A stretch of DNA of 64,000 nt from Arthrobacter sp. 24S4-2 (lineage in GTDB: Bacteria; Actinomycetota; Actinomycetes; Actinomycetales; Micrococcaceae). The position numbers and the translations under genes are program-made. The stretch lies in contig NZ_CP040018.1 of NCBI RefSeq assembly GCF_005280255.1, positions 2,294,001 through 2,358,000 on the forward strand, read 5' to 3'. Below, in pieces: positions 36,463 through 44,940 of the stretch (position 1 is its first letter; every line of letters starts with the position of its first letter). The notes under the pieces are model-generated. The model ran no database searches, had not been told where the DNA came from, and worked only from the letters and a program-made list of their open reading frames with translations.

Positions 36463-37806
36463 ATGCGTGGAAATCTTGTCCAGAACCAGCTGGATGCCCG
36501 GCTGCCGGTGATCGATCGAGCCAAAGGTGTTTGGCTGATCGACACCGAGGGCAAGGAATACCTCGACGGCTGCTCAGGTGCAGTCGTGACAAGCATCGGT
36601 CACGGCAACCCGGATGTGCTGGCAGCAATCAATGAACAAGCCGTCAAGGTCACCTTCACACATCGAGGCGCTTTCGCCACGGAAGCGTCCGAGAAACTTG
36701 CGGCCAAGATCGCACAGATGACCGGCTACCCTGGGGTCTGGCTGGTCGGCAGCGGCTCTGAAGCGGTAGAAGCGGCGATTCAATTCGCACTCCAGTACTT
36801 CCGTGAAATCGGTCAGCCGGAACGACAGCACTTTCTCTCGCACAGACACGGTTACCACGGCAACACCCTGGGCGCCTTGTCCTTGTCCGGACACGCCCGC
36901 CGAACTGTGCTCGGCGGACTGGCTTACGATTTCCCGACGCTTCGCACCCCGTACCAGTACCGGGACGGGGAAGGACTCAGCGAAGCCAATTACTGTCAGG
37001 TGCTTCTGACCGAAGCGCGGACCCACCTGGAAAATCACTCCGGGCATCTGGCTGGCGTCGTCATCGAAGCAGTAGGGGGTGCAACCCTTGGAGCCACACC
37101 AGTGCCCGACGGTTACCTCCAAGGCATGCGGGAACTGTGCGACGAGTTCGGTGTCCTGCTGATTGTGGATGAGGTGATGACGTGTGTGGGCCGCACCGGC
37201 GCAATGATGGCTGTGGACCACTGGAACGTAAAACCGGACCTGATCGCCATGGGCAAAGGCATGGCCGCCGGGTACGCACCAATCGCGGCCGTCCTGGTGG
37301 GCGAACGAGTGCTCGCCGCCATCGAAAACGGCACCGGACGGATCCTAGGTGGACACACGTACGCGGGAAATCCTCTTTCCTGCGCAACAGCGTTGGCCGT
37401 GCTGGACGTCTTCACGAAAGATCAGGTATTGGCGCACGGCCAGAGGATGGCGAAGGAGTTGGAAGAAGGCCTCGACAGGCTCGCGACGCGCCATACTCTT
37501 GTCGGCGACGCGAGGGGACTGGGGATGCTCCGCGCTCTCGAATTCGTCCAGGACCGCACGAAAAAGTCAGTCGCCCTGCCACAAGGAACGATAAGCTCAC
37601 GCGTATTCTCGGCTTGCCTGGAACAGGGCCTGGTCGTGTACCCGTCAACTGGCGGTTTCAACGAATCCATACTTGTTGCCCCACCTCTTACTATCTCCTC
37701 GGAAGAAATCACCGATCTTCTCTCGAAACTGGACACAGCACTGGCCGCCGTGGAAAGACGGATGCAGGAAGCCGGAGAAATTACCCTCGACAGCACTTCG
37801 GCATGA
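36463..37806 (+). CDS. class III aminotransferase (paralogue 2)
   Basis: PLP-dependent aminotransferase (447 aa) paralogous to 24376-25689 along the full length. The phosphate-binding GSGSEAVEAAIQ is near residue 97, PLP-ring Asp236 lies in LLIVDEVMTCVGRTG and the Schiff-base Lys265 in IAMGKGMAAGYAPIAA. The ATG directly follows the TGA of the ATPase gene, and its own stop overlaps the start of the hydrolase gene (ATGA). The tight coupling to an uptake system implies that it acts on the imported solute. Confidence 0.9.
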   Translation: MRGNLVQNQLDARLPVIDRAKGVWLIDTEGKEYLDGCSGAVVTSIGHGNPDVLAAINEQAVKVTFTHRGAFATEASEKLAAKIAQMTGYPGVWLVGSGSEAVEAAIQFALQYFREIGQPERQHFLSHRHGYHGNTLGALSLSGHARRTVLGGLAYDFPTLRTPYQYRDGEGLSEANYCQVLLTEARTHLENHSGHLAGVVIEAVGGATLGATPVPDGYLQGMRELCDEFGVLLIVDEVMTCVGRTGAMMAVDHWNVKPDLIAMGKGMAAGYAPIAAVLVGERVLAAIENGTGRILGGHTYAGNPLSCATALAVLDVFTKDQVLAHGQRMAKELEEGLDRLATRHTLVGDARGLGMLRALEFVQDRTKKSVALPQGTISSRVFSACLEQGLVVYPSTGGFNESILVAPPLTISSEEITDLLSKLDTALAAVERRMQEAGEITLDSTSA

Positions 37807-38780
37807 GCGTCATCAACACCGCTGCAGGTCCCATTCCTCCGTCTGACTTGGGCCCGACCCTCGCGCATGAACATCTCCTGATCAATCTGATGGCCGAACG
37901 ACGTGGGGACGGCCTGCTCAACGATCCGGAGCTACTCACAGCCGAGCTCCAAGTCTTCGCAGAACAGGGAGGCGGCACGATTTTCGATCTCACCACCGCG
38001 GAACTAACGAGGGGAACACTTCCGTCAGCAGATTCCCGTTTTTCAGGAGCAGTACCGGGAGAAACCAGGGATCCGGCAAATGTAACCGCCGTGGCTGCCA
38101 TCGCGAAAGCTGCTGGCGTAAACGTTGTAATGGGCACCGGACATTACCGCGACCCGTTCCTTGACCGAGACTTCTTCGATAGAAATGACAGCAACCGACT
38201 CGCTGAAGACCTCGTCAGGGACCTGACCATTGGGTTCGGTAACACCGGTATCAAGGCAGGACTTATCGGTGAGATCGGTGCAGACAAATGGTACATCTCG
38301 GCCGCCGAAGAGCGCTCCTTCCGGGCGGCAGCACGGGCGCATAAGGCAACGAACGCGGCCATATACACACACGCAGCACGCTGGGACGTGGGATTGGCCC
38401 AGCTTGACCTGTTGGCCGAGGAGAACGTGAACCCTGTCCGGGTTGCCGTGGGCCACGTAGACACCGTGCCAATCAAAGGTTTCGCTCTGGAAGTAGCAAA
38501 GCGAGGAGCCTATGTAGGCCTGGATACCATCAATTCAGCGACCAAAGAGGTTGTCCAGCACAGGGTTGCCTTGGTCATGGAACTCGTGCAGGCCGGCTAC
38601 ACAGACCGTATCCTGTTATCTCACGATGTCTGCCTGACCTCTCATCTGCGCACCGGTGGAGGAAACGGTTTTGGCTTCATTCTGGGACCCTTCCGCGATG
38701 CGCTACTTGCCCGGGGTCTCGCTGCAGAAGAATTCTCAAGCATAGTCACGGAGAACCCCGCAAGGCTGATTGAATTCTAG
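37803..38780 (+). CDS. phosphotriesterase-like metal-dependent hydrolase
   Basis: TIM-barrel hydrolase (325 aa) of the phosphotriesterase-related protein family, whose true substrates are often lactones. Metal-site motifs are seen in order: LAHEHLLIN (HxH), GLIGEIGADK (the bridging residue position), AIYTHAARWD, VGHVDTVPIK and ILLSHDVCLT. The bridging residue is Glu in this branch rather than a carboxylated Lys. ATG 37803 overlaps the stop of the aminotransferase gene. With a lactonase-type fold it may open a cyclic intermediate of the amine pathway. This is inference. Confidence 0.85.
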   Translation: MSVINTAAGPIPPSDLGPTLAHEHLLINLMAERRGDGLLNDPELLTAELQVFAEQGGGTIFDLTTAELTRGTLPSADSRFSGAVPGETRDPANVTAVAAIAKAAGVNVVMGTGHYRDPFLDRDFFDRNDSNRLAEDLVRDLTIGFGNTGIKAGLIGEIGADKWYISAAEERSFRAAARAHKATNAAIYTHAARWDVGLAQLDLLAEENVNPVRVAVGHVDTVPIKGFALEVAKRGAYVGLDTINSATKEVVQHRVALVMELVQAGYTDRILLSHDVCLTSHLRTGGGNGFGFILGPFRDALLARGLAAEEFSSIVTENPARLIEF

Positions 38781-38793
38781 AAAGGACAGGCAT

Positions 38794-39498
38794 ATGTCGG
38801 CCACAATTCCGGCGCCCGAACGTAGTACGCCCCGTCAGCCGTTGAGCCGTGGAGAGGTAGTTGACGCTGCCATCAGGATCGTAGACAGCCAAGGCATCGA
38901 AGCGCTGAGCATGCGAGGCCTGGCACAAGAACTGAATGTGTACCCTTCGGCGATTTACTGGCATGCGGGCAACAAGGCCCAGTTGCTATCGCTGATTTAC
39001 AAACGCCTTATGCAGGATCTGCAGCTACCCGATGCGACTGCCTTGGAATGGGACGAATGGGTTCTCGCCATGGCCTCCGCGGTTCGAGACGAATTTGGGA
39101 AGCACCCGGACTTGGCAGCGCGATGGGGTTCCCAGCTTCAGGTCACCTCCAGCGGATTGGAGTTCGCCGAGCAGGTTCTCAAGGTTTTAAGCCGGGGAGG
39201 ATTCTCCGACGTCCAGCTGCCCCTCGTCTACAACACAGTGTCGGCGGCGATTTTCGGTTGGATAACCGCGGAGTTCGCCACCGAGCCAGCAGATGCAGAA
39301 GAAGAATGGCAGAGCTATCTTGAAAAGCACGTGTCCGAAAGCATCAGTCAACTCCCGACCATCAACCGACACCGCAAGAACCTGTTGAACCAGGCCTTCT
39401 CATTGCGGTGGGAATCAGGACAGAAGGCCCCCATGAAAGCTAGCTTCGAGTTTTCGATGCGCGTTATGGTTGAAGGTCTCAAAAGCCTCAAGACATGA
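38794..39498 (+). CDS. TetR-family regulator (paralogue 2)
   Basis: A 234-residue repressor with an N-terminal helix-turn-helix (VVDAAIRIVDSQGIEAL, MRGLAQELNVYPSAIYWHAG) and a helical C-terminal domain. It is a paralogue of 25716-26429, with the same YPxAIxWH turn and RWESG motif. It is the last gene of the ABC/aminotransferase operon, with an AAAGGAC ribosome site. It is the second candidate binder of the TTGT-N7-ACAA sites. Which of the two TetR proteins binds which site cannot be told from sequence. Confidence 0.88.
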   Translation: MSATIPAPERSTPRQPLSRGEVVDAAIRIVDSQGIEALSMRGLAQELNVYPSAIYWHAGNKAQLLSLIYKRLMQDLQLPDATALEWDEWVLAMASAVRDEFGKHPDLAARWGSQLQVTSSGLEFAEQVLKVLSRGGFSDVQLPLVYNTVSAAIFGWITAEFATEPADAEEEWQSYLEKHVSESISQLPTINRHRKNLLNQAFSLRWESGQKAPMKASFEFSMRVMVEGLKSLKT

Positions 39499-39740
39499 GT
39501 TTTTGGCCCACGACTGTGACTTGTGGCTGATGTTTCTCCTGAAGTTCGTCAGTGACAAATTCGTTGACGGCCGTCGCTTAGGTTGTGAAGCATCAATGGA
39601 ACCGTGAGATGTCAGTCAACCGGGCGGTGGCCGACCAGCTCCACGGCATACTGGGGGGAAACAAGGGCCGGACGTCGGCGTGGCCAACTTCTGGAGCCAC
39701 TCCTCCTGCCCTTTTTCGGAAGCCGATATCGGATATTCCG

Positions 39741-39869
39741 TCAGTACCAGGTCGCCTCGGTGACCTGGAGCTCCTTGATGACCTCCACCATCGGCCGTCC
39801 GTCATTGAGCATCTTCTGGCCCTGCCGGACCTTGGCGATGACCTGCTCAGGGGTGTGTCTGCGTGCCAT
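39741..39869 (-). pseudogene. IS3-family orfA remnant
   Basis: The minus-strand frame begins MARRHTPEQVIAKVRQGQ and continues to VTEATWY before a stop, which is the N-terminal part of an IS3-type OrfA. The rest of orfA and all of orfB are missing. The flanking DNA 39499-39740 holds no supported gene. Confidence 0.75.
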
Positions 39870-40042
39870 AATTCGTGAATTTCTTCCTGTGTCCATTGTC
39901 GGACACGAAACTCACACAAACACTGGACTACTCTCCGGGGACCCAACCAAAGCGACTACTTCAAAGTGGGTGAACATCGTTCTTAACTTCGGGGGAGTAC
40001 CAACCCTCCTCTTTTGTGCGGTCATGCTGTAATGACTGCGCC

Positions 40043-40650
40043 ATGACGTCCCAGGAGGAGCGTCCAGTAGAAGGACCTAGGCACGCTGAGGGTATCGCCG
40101 GGCAAGTTACCCGGCGGTGGGTGCCAGGTGTTCTCACATTCGCGGCGTCTGTAGCCGGAAGTGCCGTGGTTGCTGCAGGGGTGGGTGCGTGGATCACGGG
40201 GCTCGAAGATGCCGCTAACGCGGAAGGAGAATTCTTTCGAAATCAACGAATAAGTGCCCACGCCGCGTTCACTCATGATCTGATCGTGTTTGAGGACGAC
40301 TACAGAAAAGCCTCCGAGTTGTTGCAACTGCCGAAGGAGCAGACGCCATCGCCTTCAACTCCCGGCCCCAGTGAACTGATTCGTACGGTAGATCTTGACC
40401 TGGATAACCTACGAAGATCGCAAGCAATGGTGGACATAGTAGGGAGACAGGCGATGTCTGCGCTGCGCGCGACGCCATCAATATTTACGGTCCCGCCAAA
40501 GGCGAGATCTCAGACGACCTCACGGCCCGGCTGAAAGGTACAGTAGCGCTTCACGCGGGTACTTACTCGGATACCCTTACCAAAATGCAGACGCAAGGAC
40601 GCGACGTTTTCACGGATGACGCGAAGAAGGATCTTGGCGTTCCAAACTGA
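40043..40650 (+). pseudogene. hypothetical membrane protein, frameshifted
   Basis: A protein of about 202 aa once repaired. It has a cytoplasmic start, one membrane helix (VLTFAASVAGSAVVAAGVGAW) and an extracytoplasmic helical domain (NQRISAHAAFTHDLIVFEDD and on). As read, the frame turns to nonsense after IVGRQ. Adding one G at 40450-40451 restores a natural end (GDVCAARDAINIYGPAKGEI through KKDLGVPN). It ends only 22 bp before the IS21-type element. The family is unknown. Confidence 0.6.
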
Positions 40651-40769
40651 CAGGTGAGTATTTGAAGCTTTGAGCGCCACCTGTTCGTGCGGTTCAGCGC
40701 CGGGGTTCGTACGAGAGAGCGCCAGCGGTCGCGTGGCCTTGGCGCCGCTGACGCCCTCCGTGATGGTTG

Positions 40770-41519
40770 CTAGGCGGTTGCGAGTGCTGTGTGTTCGCGC
40801 ATGTTGTAATTGCCTGTCTCGATCCAGATCGTGTTGTGGATGATCCGGTCCATGATCGCGTCGGCGTGAACGCCGGAGCCGAGCCGCTGGTGCCAGTCCT
40901 TCTGCGAGTACTGGGTGCAGAACACTGTTGACGTCTCCCCGTAGCGGCGTTCCATCAGTTCCAGCAGCATGGTGCGCATCGATTCCGTGGGCCGATCCAG
41001 CAACCACTCATCAATGACCAGCAGGGTGAATGCCGCATACTTGCGCAGGAACTTGCCGGATCCGCCAAGGGTGTCTTGGGCGGCGACCCAGGCTTCCTCG
41101 AGGTCGGGCATGCGGACGTAATGCGCGCGGATACGGTGTTCGCATGCGCGTTTAGCGATCGCGCATCCCAGGTAGGACTTCCCCGACCCGGTGAACCCTT
41201 GGAAGACAACGTTCTGCTGCCGCGCCACGAACGAGCAGGTGCCGAGCTGGCTCAGCAGCGGCCGGTCAAGACCTCGCTCATCGAGGAGGTCGATGCGGCG
41301 CAGGTCAGCGTTCGGGTAGCGCAGCCCCGCCCGCCGGATCAGGCCGGTGACTTTGGCATGGGTGAACGACGCGTAGGCGTCATCGACGACCAGCCGGAGA
41401 CGATCTTCGAACGGCAGGCTGATGCTCAGCGTCTCGTCTTGAGTATCTATGGCCTCCAGCAGCTCGCCCGCGTTCATCTCCCGCAGCTTGCGTTTGGTTT
41501 CCGTGTCCAGGCGGCTCAT
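40770..41519 (-). CDS. istB: IS21-family helper ATPase IstB-like
   Basis: AAA+ ATPase (249 aa) with Walker A FTGSGKSYLG in NVVFQGFTGSGKS, a Walker B-type strand (FTLLVIDEWLLD) and the IstB layout. The start overlaps the istA stop. It has low similarity to the other IstB in the window. Confidence 0.92.
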   Translation of the reverse strand: MSRLDTETKRKLREMNAGELLEAIDTQDETLSISLPFEDRLRLVVDDAYASFTHAKVTGLIRRAGLRYPNADLRRIDLLDERGLDRPLLSQLGTCSFVARQQNVVFQGFTGSGKSYLGCAIAKRACEHRIRAHYVRMPDLEEAWVAAQDTLGGSGKFLRKYAAFTLLVIDEWLLDRPTESMRTMLLELMERRYGETSTVFCTQYSQKDWHQRLGSGVHADAIMDRIIHNTIWIETGNYNMREHTALATA

Positions 41520-43090
41520 CGGGTCCCTCCTGCGTAGTAGGAGCTGCCGCGCACGTATCCGCCATCTTCGTCATCAGGCTCCTCGACGTGCCCGGTTTTG
41601 TCCTGCCCGGTGTCCAGGATCGGCCGCAGGTGGGCGTAACGGGGCGATCGTATCGGACCGCGCAGCGCGAGCCGGCATGCGGCTTCCACCCGGGCTGGTG
41701 AGAACCTACGAGACAGGCGCAGGACCGCCAGTGCTGGGTCGTAGCCGGCTTCCTCGATGCGGACTGACTCGAAGATCTTCTCGATCACGGTCCCGGTCGC
41801 CGGTCCCATCCGTAACGCCCAGGCGTCGATCCGGGCTCGGTCCCAGGCTTGCCAGCTGTGCCCCTCGGGAAGGTCGGCTTCGTTCGTCCGATACTGGTTT
41901 GTCGTCGTCACGGGCAGCAGCAGGTGGCTGGTCAGGCGCTCATCACCCCGATAGATCTCGAGCATGGTGTCCGTGACGCGAAGATCAACATGCGCGCCGA
42001 TGTGGGTGAACGGGACGGAGTAGAAGTTTTTTGCCCAGACCACGTGTCCGTTCCGGCCTACTTTGCGCCCATATGTCCAGGTGCTGATCTCGAAAGTCAC
42101 CGCCGGCAACGGTTGCAGCAGCGGCTTCTCCTCGGCCGTGAACACGCTCAGCCGGGAGCCTTCCCGCTTCTGGAACGGCTGTCGGTTGTAGGCATCGATC
42201 TGCTCCCGAATCCGGGCCCGCAGCTGCACCAGGCTGGTGAACTGCTCCTGCCTCAGACCCGCAATCACCCAGGTGGCGACGTGGGAGACAGTGTTTTCGA
42301 CGCTGGCTTTGTCTTTCGGGTGCCGCACCCGGCCCGGAAGTACCGCCGCCGAATAATGCGCCGCCATCTCGCGATAGGCGTCGTTGAGGACGACTTCGCC
42401 CTCGCGCGGGTGAGAGATCACCCCGGTCTTGAGGTTGTCGGGGACGATCCGCGGGACCGTGCCGCTGAAGAATGCGAACATCGCCGCATGCGCGCGCAGC
42501 CACGACTCCTGCCGCATATCCAACGTCGCCTCCACGAACGCATATCTGCTGAACGGCAGGCATGCGACGAACAAATACACCTTCGAGATCTCTCCCGTTG
42601 CCGGGTCAACGAGCTGCATCGTCGGCCCGGACCAGTCGACCTCGACGCTGCGGCCGGCCTTATGGCCGACCCGAGACGACGCGCCAGTGACGTTGGCGTA
42701 ATCGCCGTAAAGCCTGCAGAACCGGTCATAACTCATCGCCGCTTGCCCGGCCCGACTGCACCCGTCGAGATACTCCTGGTGCAGCAGCTTCAACGTCACG
42801 CCAACCCTGGCCAGCTCGCGGTGCACCTGGACCCAGTCCGGCTGCGCGAACACGCTCTCCCGCACCCCGCGACCGGGAAACAGCGCCAGATACACCTCGC
42901 CCTCAGACTTCTCCGCAACGTCGTCCCAACCGAGCCCGAGCTGATTCGCGGCATCGATCACCGCCTGAACGCTGTGCCTGGACATGCCCTGAGCGAGCGA
43001 GATCGCTCTGCCGGACAGGCCCTGGTTACGCAACTGCAAGACGAGCTTCGCCTTGATCTTCCGTACCATTACCGGTACTCCTTCCACCAC
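41516..43090 (-). CDS. istA: IS21-family transposase IstA-like
   Basis: DDE transposase (524 aa). The N-terminal helix-turn-helix QLRNQGLSGRAISLAQGMSR is followed by a catalytic core with SVEVDWSGPTMQLVDP, RIVPDNLKTGVISH and DKASVENTVSHVATWVI. This is the IS21/IS408-like branch. It is full length. Confidence 0.93.
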   Translation of the reverse strand: MVEGVPVMVRKIKAKLVLQLRNQGLSGRAISLAQGMSRHSVQAVIDAANQLGLGWDDVAEKSEGEVYLALFPGRGVRESVFAQPDWVQVHRELARVGVTLKLLHQEYLDGCSRAGQAAMSYDRFCRLYGDYANVTGASSRVGHKAGRSVEVDWSGPTMQLVDPATGEISKVYLFVACLPFSRYAFVEATLDMRQESWLRAHAAMFAFFSGTVPRIVPDNLKTGVISHPREGEVVLNDAYREMAAHYSAAVLPGRVRHPKDKASVENTVSHVATWVIAGLRQEQFTSLVQLRARIREQIDAYNRQPFQKREGSRLSVFTAEEKPLLQPLPAVTFEISTWTYGRKVGRNGHVVWAKNFYSVPFTHIGAHVDLRVTDTMLEIYRGDERLTSHLLLPVTTTNQYRTNEADLPEGHSWQAWDRARIDAWALRMGPATGTVIEKIFESVRIEEAGYDPALAVLRLSRRFSPARVEAACRLALRGPIRSPRYAHLRPILDTGQDKTGHVEEPDDEDGGYVRGSSYYAGGTR

Positions 43091-43166
43091 GTGGCCGTCA
43101 CGCGGTGGAAGGAGCTTTTCAGGTGGCGTTCAACCGCACCAACACTGGCGCTGACCAGCGCAAATC

Positions 43167-43484
43167 GTGGGCTCGGACCCCGGCGCTAACCCGCACCACA
43201 CATGGACCCCTCAAGAGCGAATATTCAGACAGGAGTTCGCCGTCGAGGGAGCCAAGGGGTGGGAACTCGTTGTCGCGCACCCACGGCGGAGCGGCTTCAA
43301 CGGCAGTTACCGAATGGGTGGACACAGATGGGAGCGACGCATCGTACTCGCGCCAGGCTTCATCGAGGACGACATCAAGAACGTTGCGGCGGAAGCATCT
43401 CGCGATCTGCTTCTCCGATTCGGTTGGACGGGTGTTACAACTGATCTCATCCACGGATTACAGGATGAGGTGTTCCGGAACTAG
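43167..43484 (+). CDS. hypothetical protein next to the IS21 end
   Basis: A 105-residue frame with natural composition (TWTPQERIFRQEFAVEGAKG, then PGFIEDDIKNVAAEASRDLL). No domain is recognised. It begins 14 bp outside the IS end, so its N-terminus may have been lost or replaced. Treat it as a possible C-terminal fragment. Confidence 0.45.
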   Translation: MGSDPGANPHHTWTPQERIFRQEFAVEGAKGWELVVAHPRRSGFNGSYRMGGHRWERRIVLAPGFIEDDIKNVAAEASRDLLLRFGWTGVTTDLIHGLQDEVFRN

Positions 43485-44058
43485 GCAGCCCTGGGCAGGT
43501 ATTCGATCCCCCGGTATCGCTGTGCGGTGGGAGCTTTCGCGATGGCCGACCGGCGCGGGGTGGGCAGACGCGCCCTACTACGATGCGCGCGATATGTCCT
43601 CTATCGTCCGCTGGGCGGCCCGCCGCAGCGGTTCGAGAGCGCAGGGGAGTGCCCCAGCGCCCGCGACTCGGGCATGAGGCGACTCATCTCCTACTTCATA
43701 GTTGGTCGGCTGATCGGGTATTCGATGATTCCAAGCAGGGAGCCTCATCGTCCTTTGTTGACGCCGGAACAAGGAGCAAATAGTTCCAAGGATGGGCAAT
43801 AGCCTTTGCAAAGAGATGCGTCGCCTCAGCACAAGCACATCGCGGAACACTACCTTGAGCCACCCTCGTCTAGGGGCTCTGCAAACAGGGGAGATTCTGC
43901 CCAAGAGTACCCACCTCTTAACTCAACATTCACTGGAAAGAAGATTCCCAATTTTACATGGGTTCAAAACGGGGCAATTTCGCGTATTTCTGCAGGTCAA
44001 GACCATTTCTAGTACCCATCTCAGGCTAATAGTTTGTGGCTACCAATGTTCAATTTGA
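43485..44058. other. degenerate stretch without a supported gene
   Basis: Overlapping short frames (for example 43527-43802 and 43806-44012) have no recognised domain and conflict with each other. The region lies between an IS edge and a SHOCT remnant, so it probably holds fragments of interrupted genes. Confidence 0.35.
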
Positions 44059-44235
44059 GGTATTCGATGCGCCGATGAGACTTCAATCGGCCGCGTACTT
44101 CTGCTGACCCGTTGGCAAAACGCGGGGCAGAAGGCCTTGGCAGCAGAACTGGCTCTCCTTGCAGAGCTCCATGCAAAGGGCGCACTCTCCGACGAGGAAT
44201 TCAGCGCCGCCAAGCTCCGCACCCTTGGAGACTGA
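44059..44235 (+). pseudogene. SHOCT-domain C-terminal fragment
   Basis: The frame ends with WQNAGQKALAAELALLAELH followed by AKGALSDEEFSAAKLRTLGD, which is a typical short C-terminal oligomerisation (SHOCT) domain. No start codon and no N-terminal domain are found in the same frame. The upstream residues look unrelated, so this is a broken gene or a gene with an undetected indel. Confidence 0.55.
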
Positions 44236-44940
44236 TATCCAGCGGTTATTTCGTCAGCCTAGTAGCGACTTCAGGGGGCGACTTCGGCCAAGAATTTGCC
44301 TATCGCGCCCCGCAGCGAGGGGAAAAAGAAGGCCCACCGATGGGGGACCGGCAGGCCTTCAGCACGCCACGCTACGGCAGCGTGCAGTGAACATCGACTG
44401 GACGAACGGTGGACGGTCGACGGTGAGACGAGGAGGTTGACGGCTCCAGCACCCTGCTCACCTTGTCGCGCCGTGACTTCAAGCGGTAGGTGTCCCCCTT
44501 CTCAAAAAAGCTATCGACTGTCTCCTTTTCTCCGCCCTTGCGCTGTTTAGTCCACATTTTCGAAGTAAAACCAGAGACCAGATCGTAAGCAGGGCGGCGA
44601 GTGGTTCACCACGACCCCCGCACAAGGAAGCACCCACTGCTGCTGGTCGCTTCCATCCTCGGTGCACCCTCCAGAACCTCTGGTGGGTGCTGTCCGTTCC
44701 ACCAGGATCTCTTCCCCGGCCATGACAGGCTCCCCCGTTGAGTTCGGTGTCGCGGGCGGCTGAATCCTCCATGCAGGAACGGAGGACTCAGCCGGCAACA
44801 CGTGCCCTGGCTTTAGAACCCGGGGATGCCTACGGGCGGGATTCCGTCCCGCGGCTCACTCTTCGATGAGTAACGCTCTGTCATGACGAACTCTTGTTTG
44901 CAGACAAAACGGATGATGTCGGATGGAAGATGAGGGAGGT
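44236..44940. other. 705 bp without a supported gene
   Basis: Only short, low-quality frames are seen. An AAGGCC/GGCCTT hairpin lies near 44330-44360. Nothing else was recognised before the MFS gene. Confidence 0.4.

Larger units (their letters stand above)
40672..43153. mobile_element. second IS21-family element
   Basis: Imperfect inverted ends of about 30 bp are seen at 40672-40702 and 43122-43153, both containing a GCGCCA...TGTT.GTGCGGTT pattern. Between them lie istA and istB-like genes on the minus strand with an ATGA overlap. It differs in sequence from the element at 30.2-32.6 kb. Confidence 0.85.

Noticed and set aside
41849..43189. 446-codon open frame on the plus strand across IstA
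   Set aside because: It is antisense to a complete transposase with all catalytic motifs. The product has no domain and an Arg/His/Pro-rich composition.
44330..44360. AAGGCC/GGCCTT inverted repeat as terminator
   Set aside because: The stem is only six pairs with a long loop and no T run. It was mentioned only as part of the gap.
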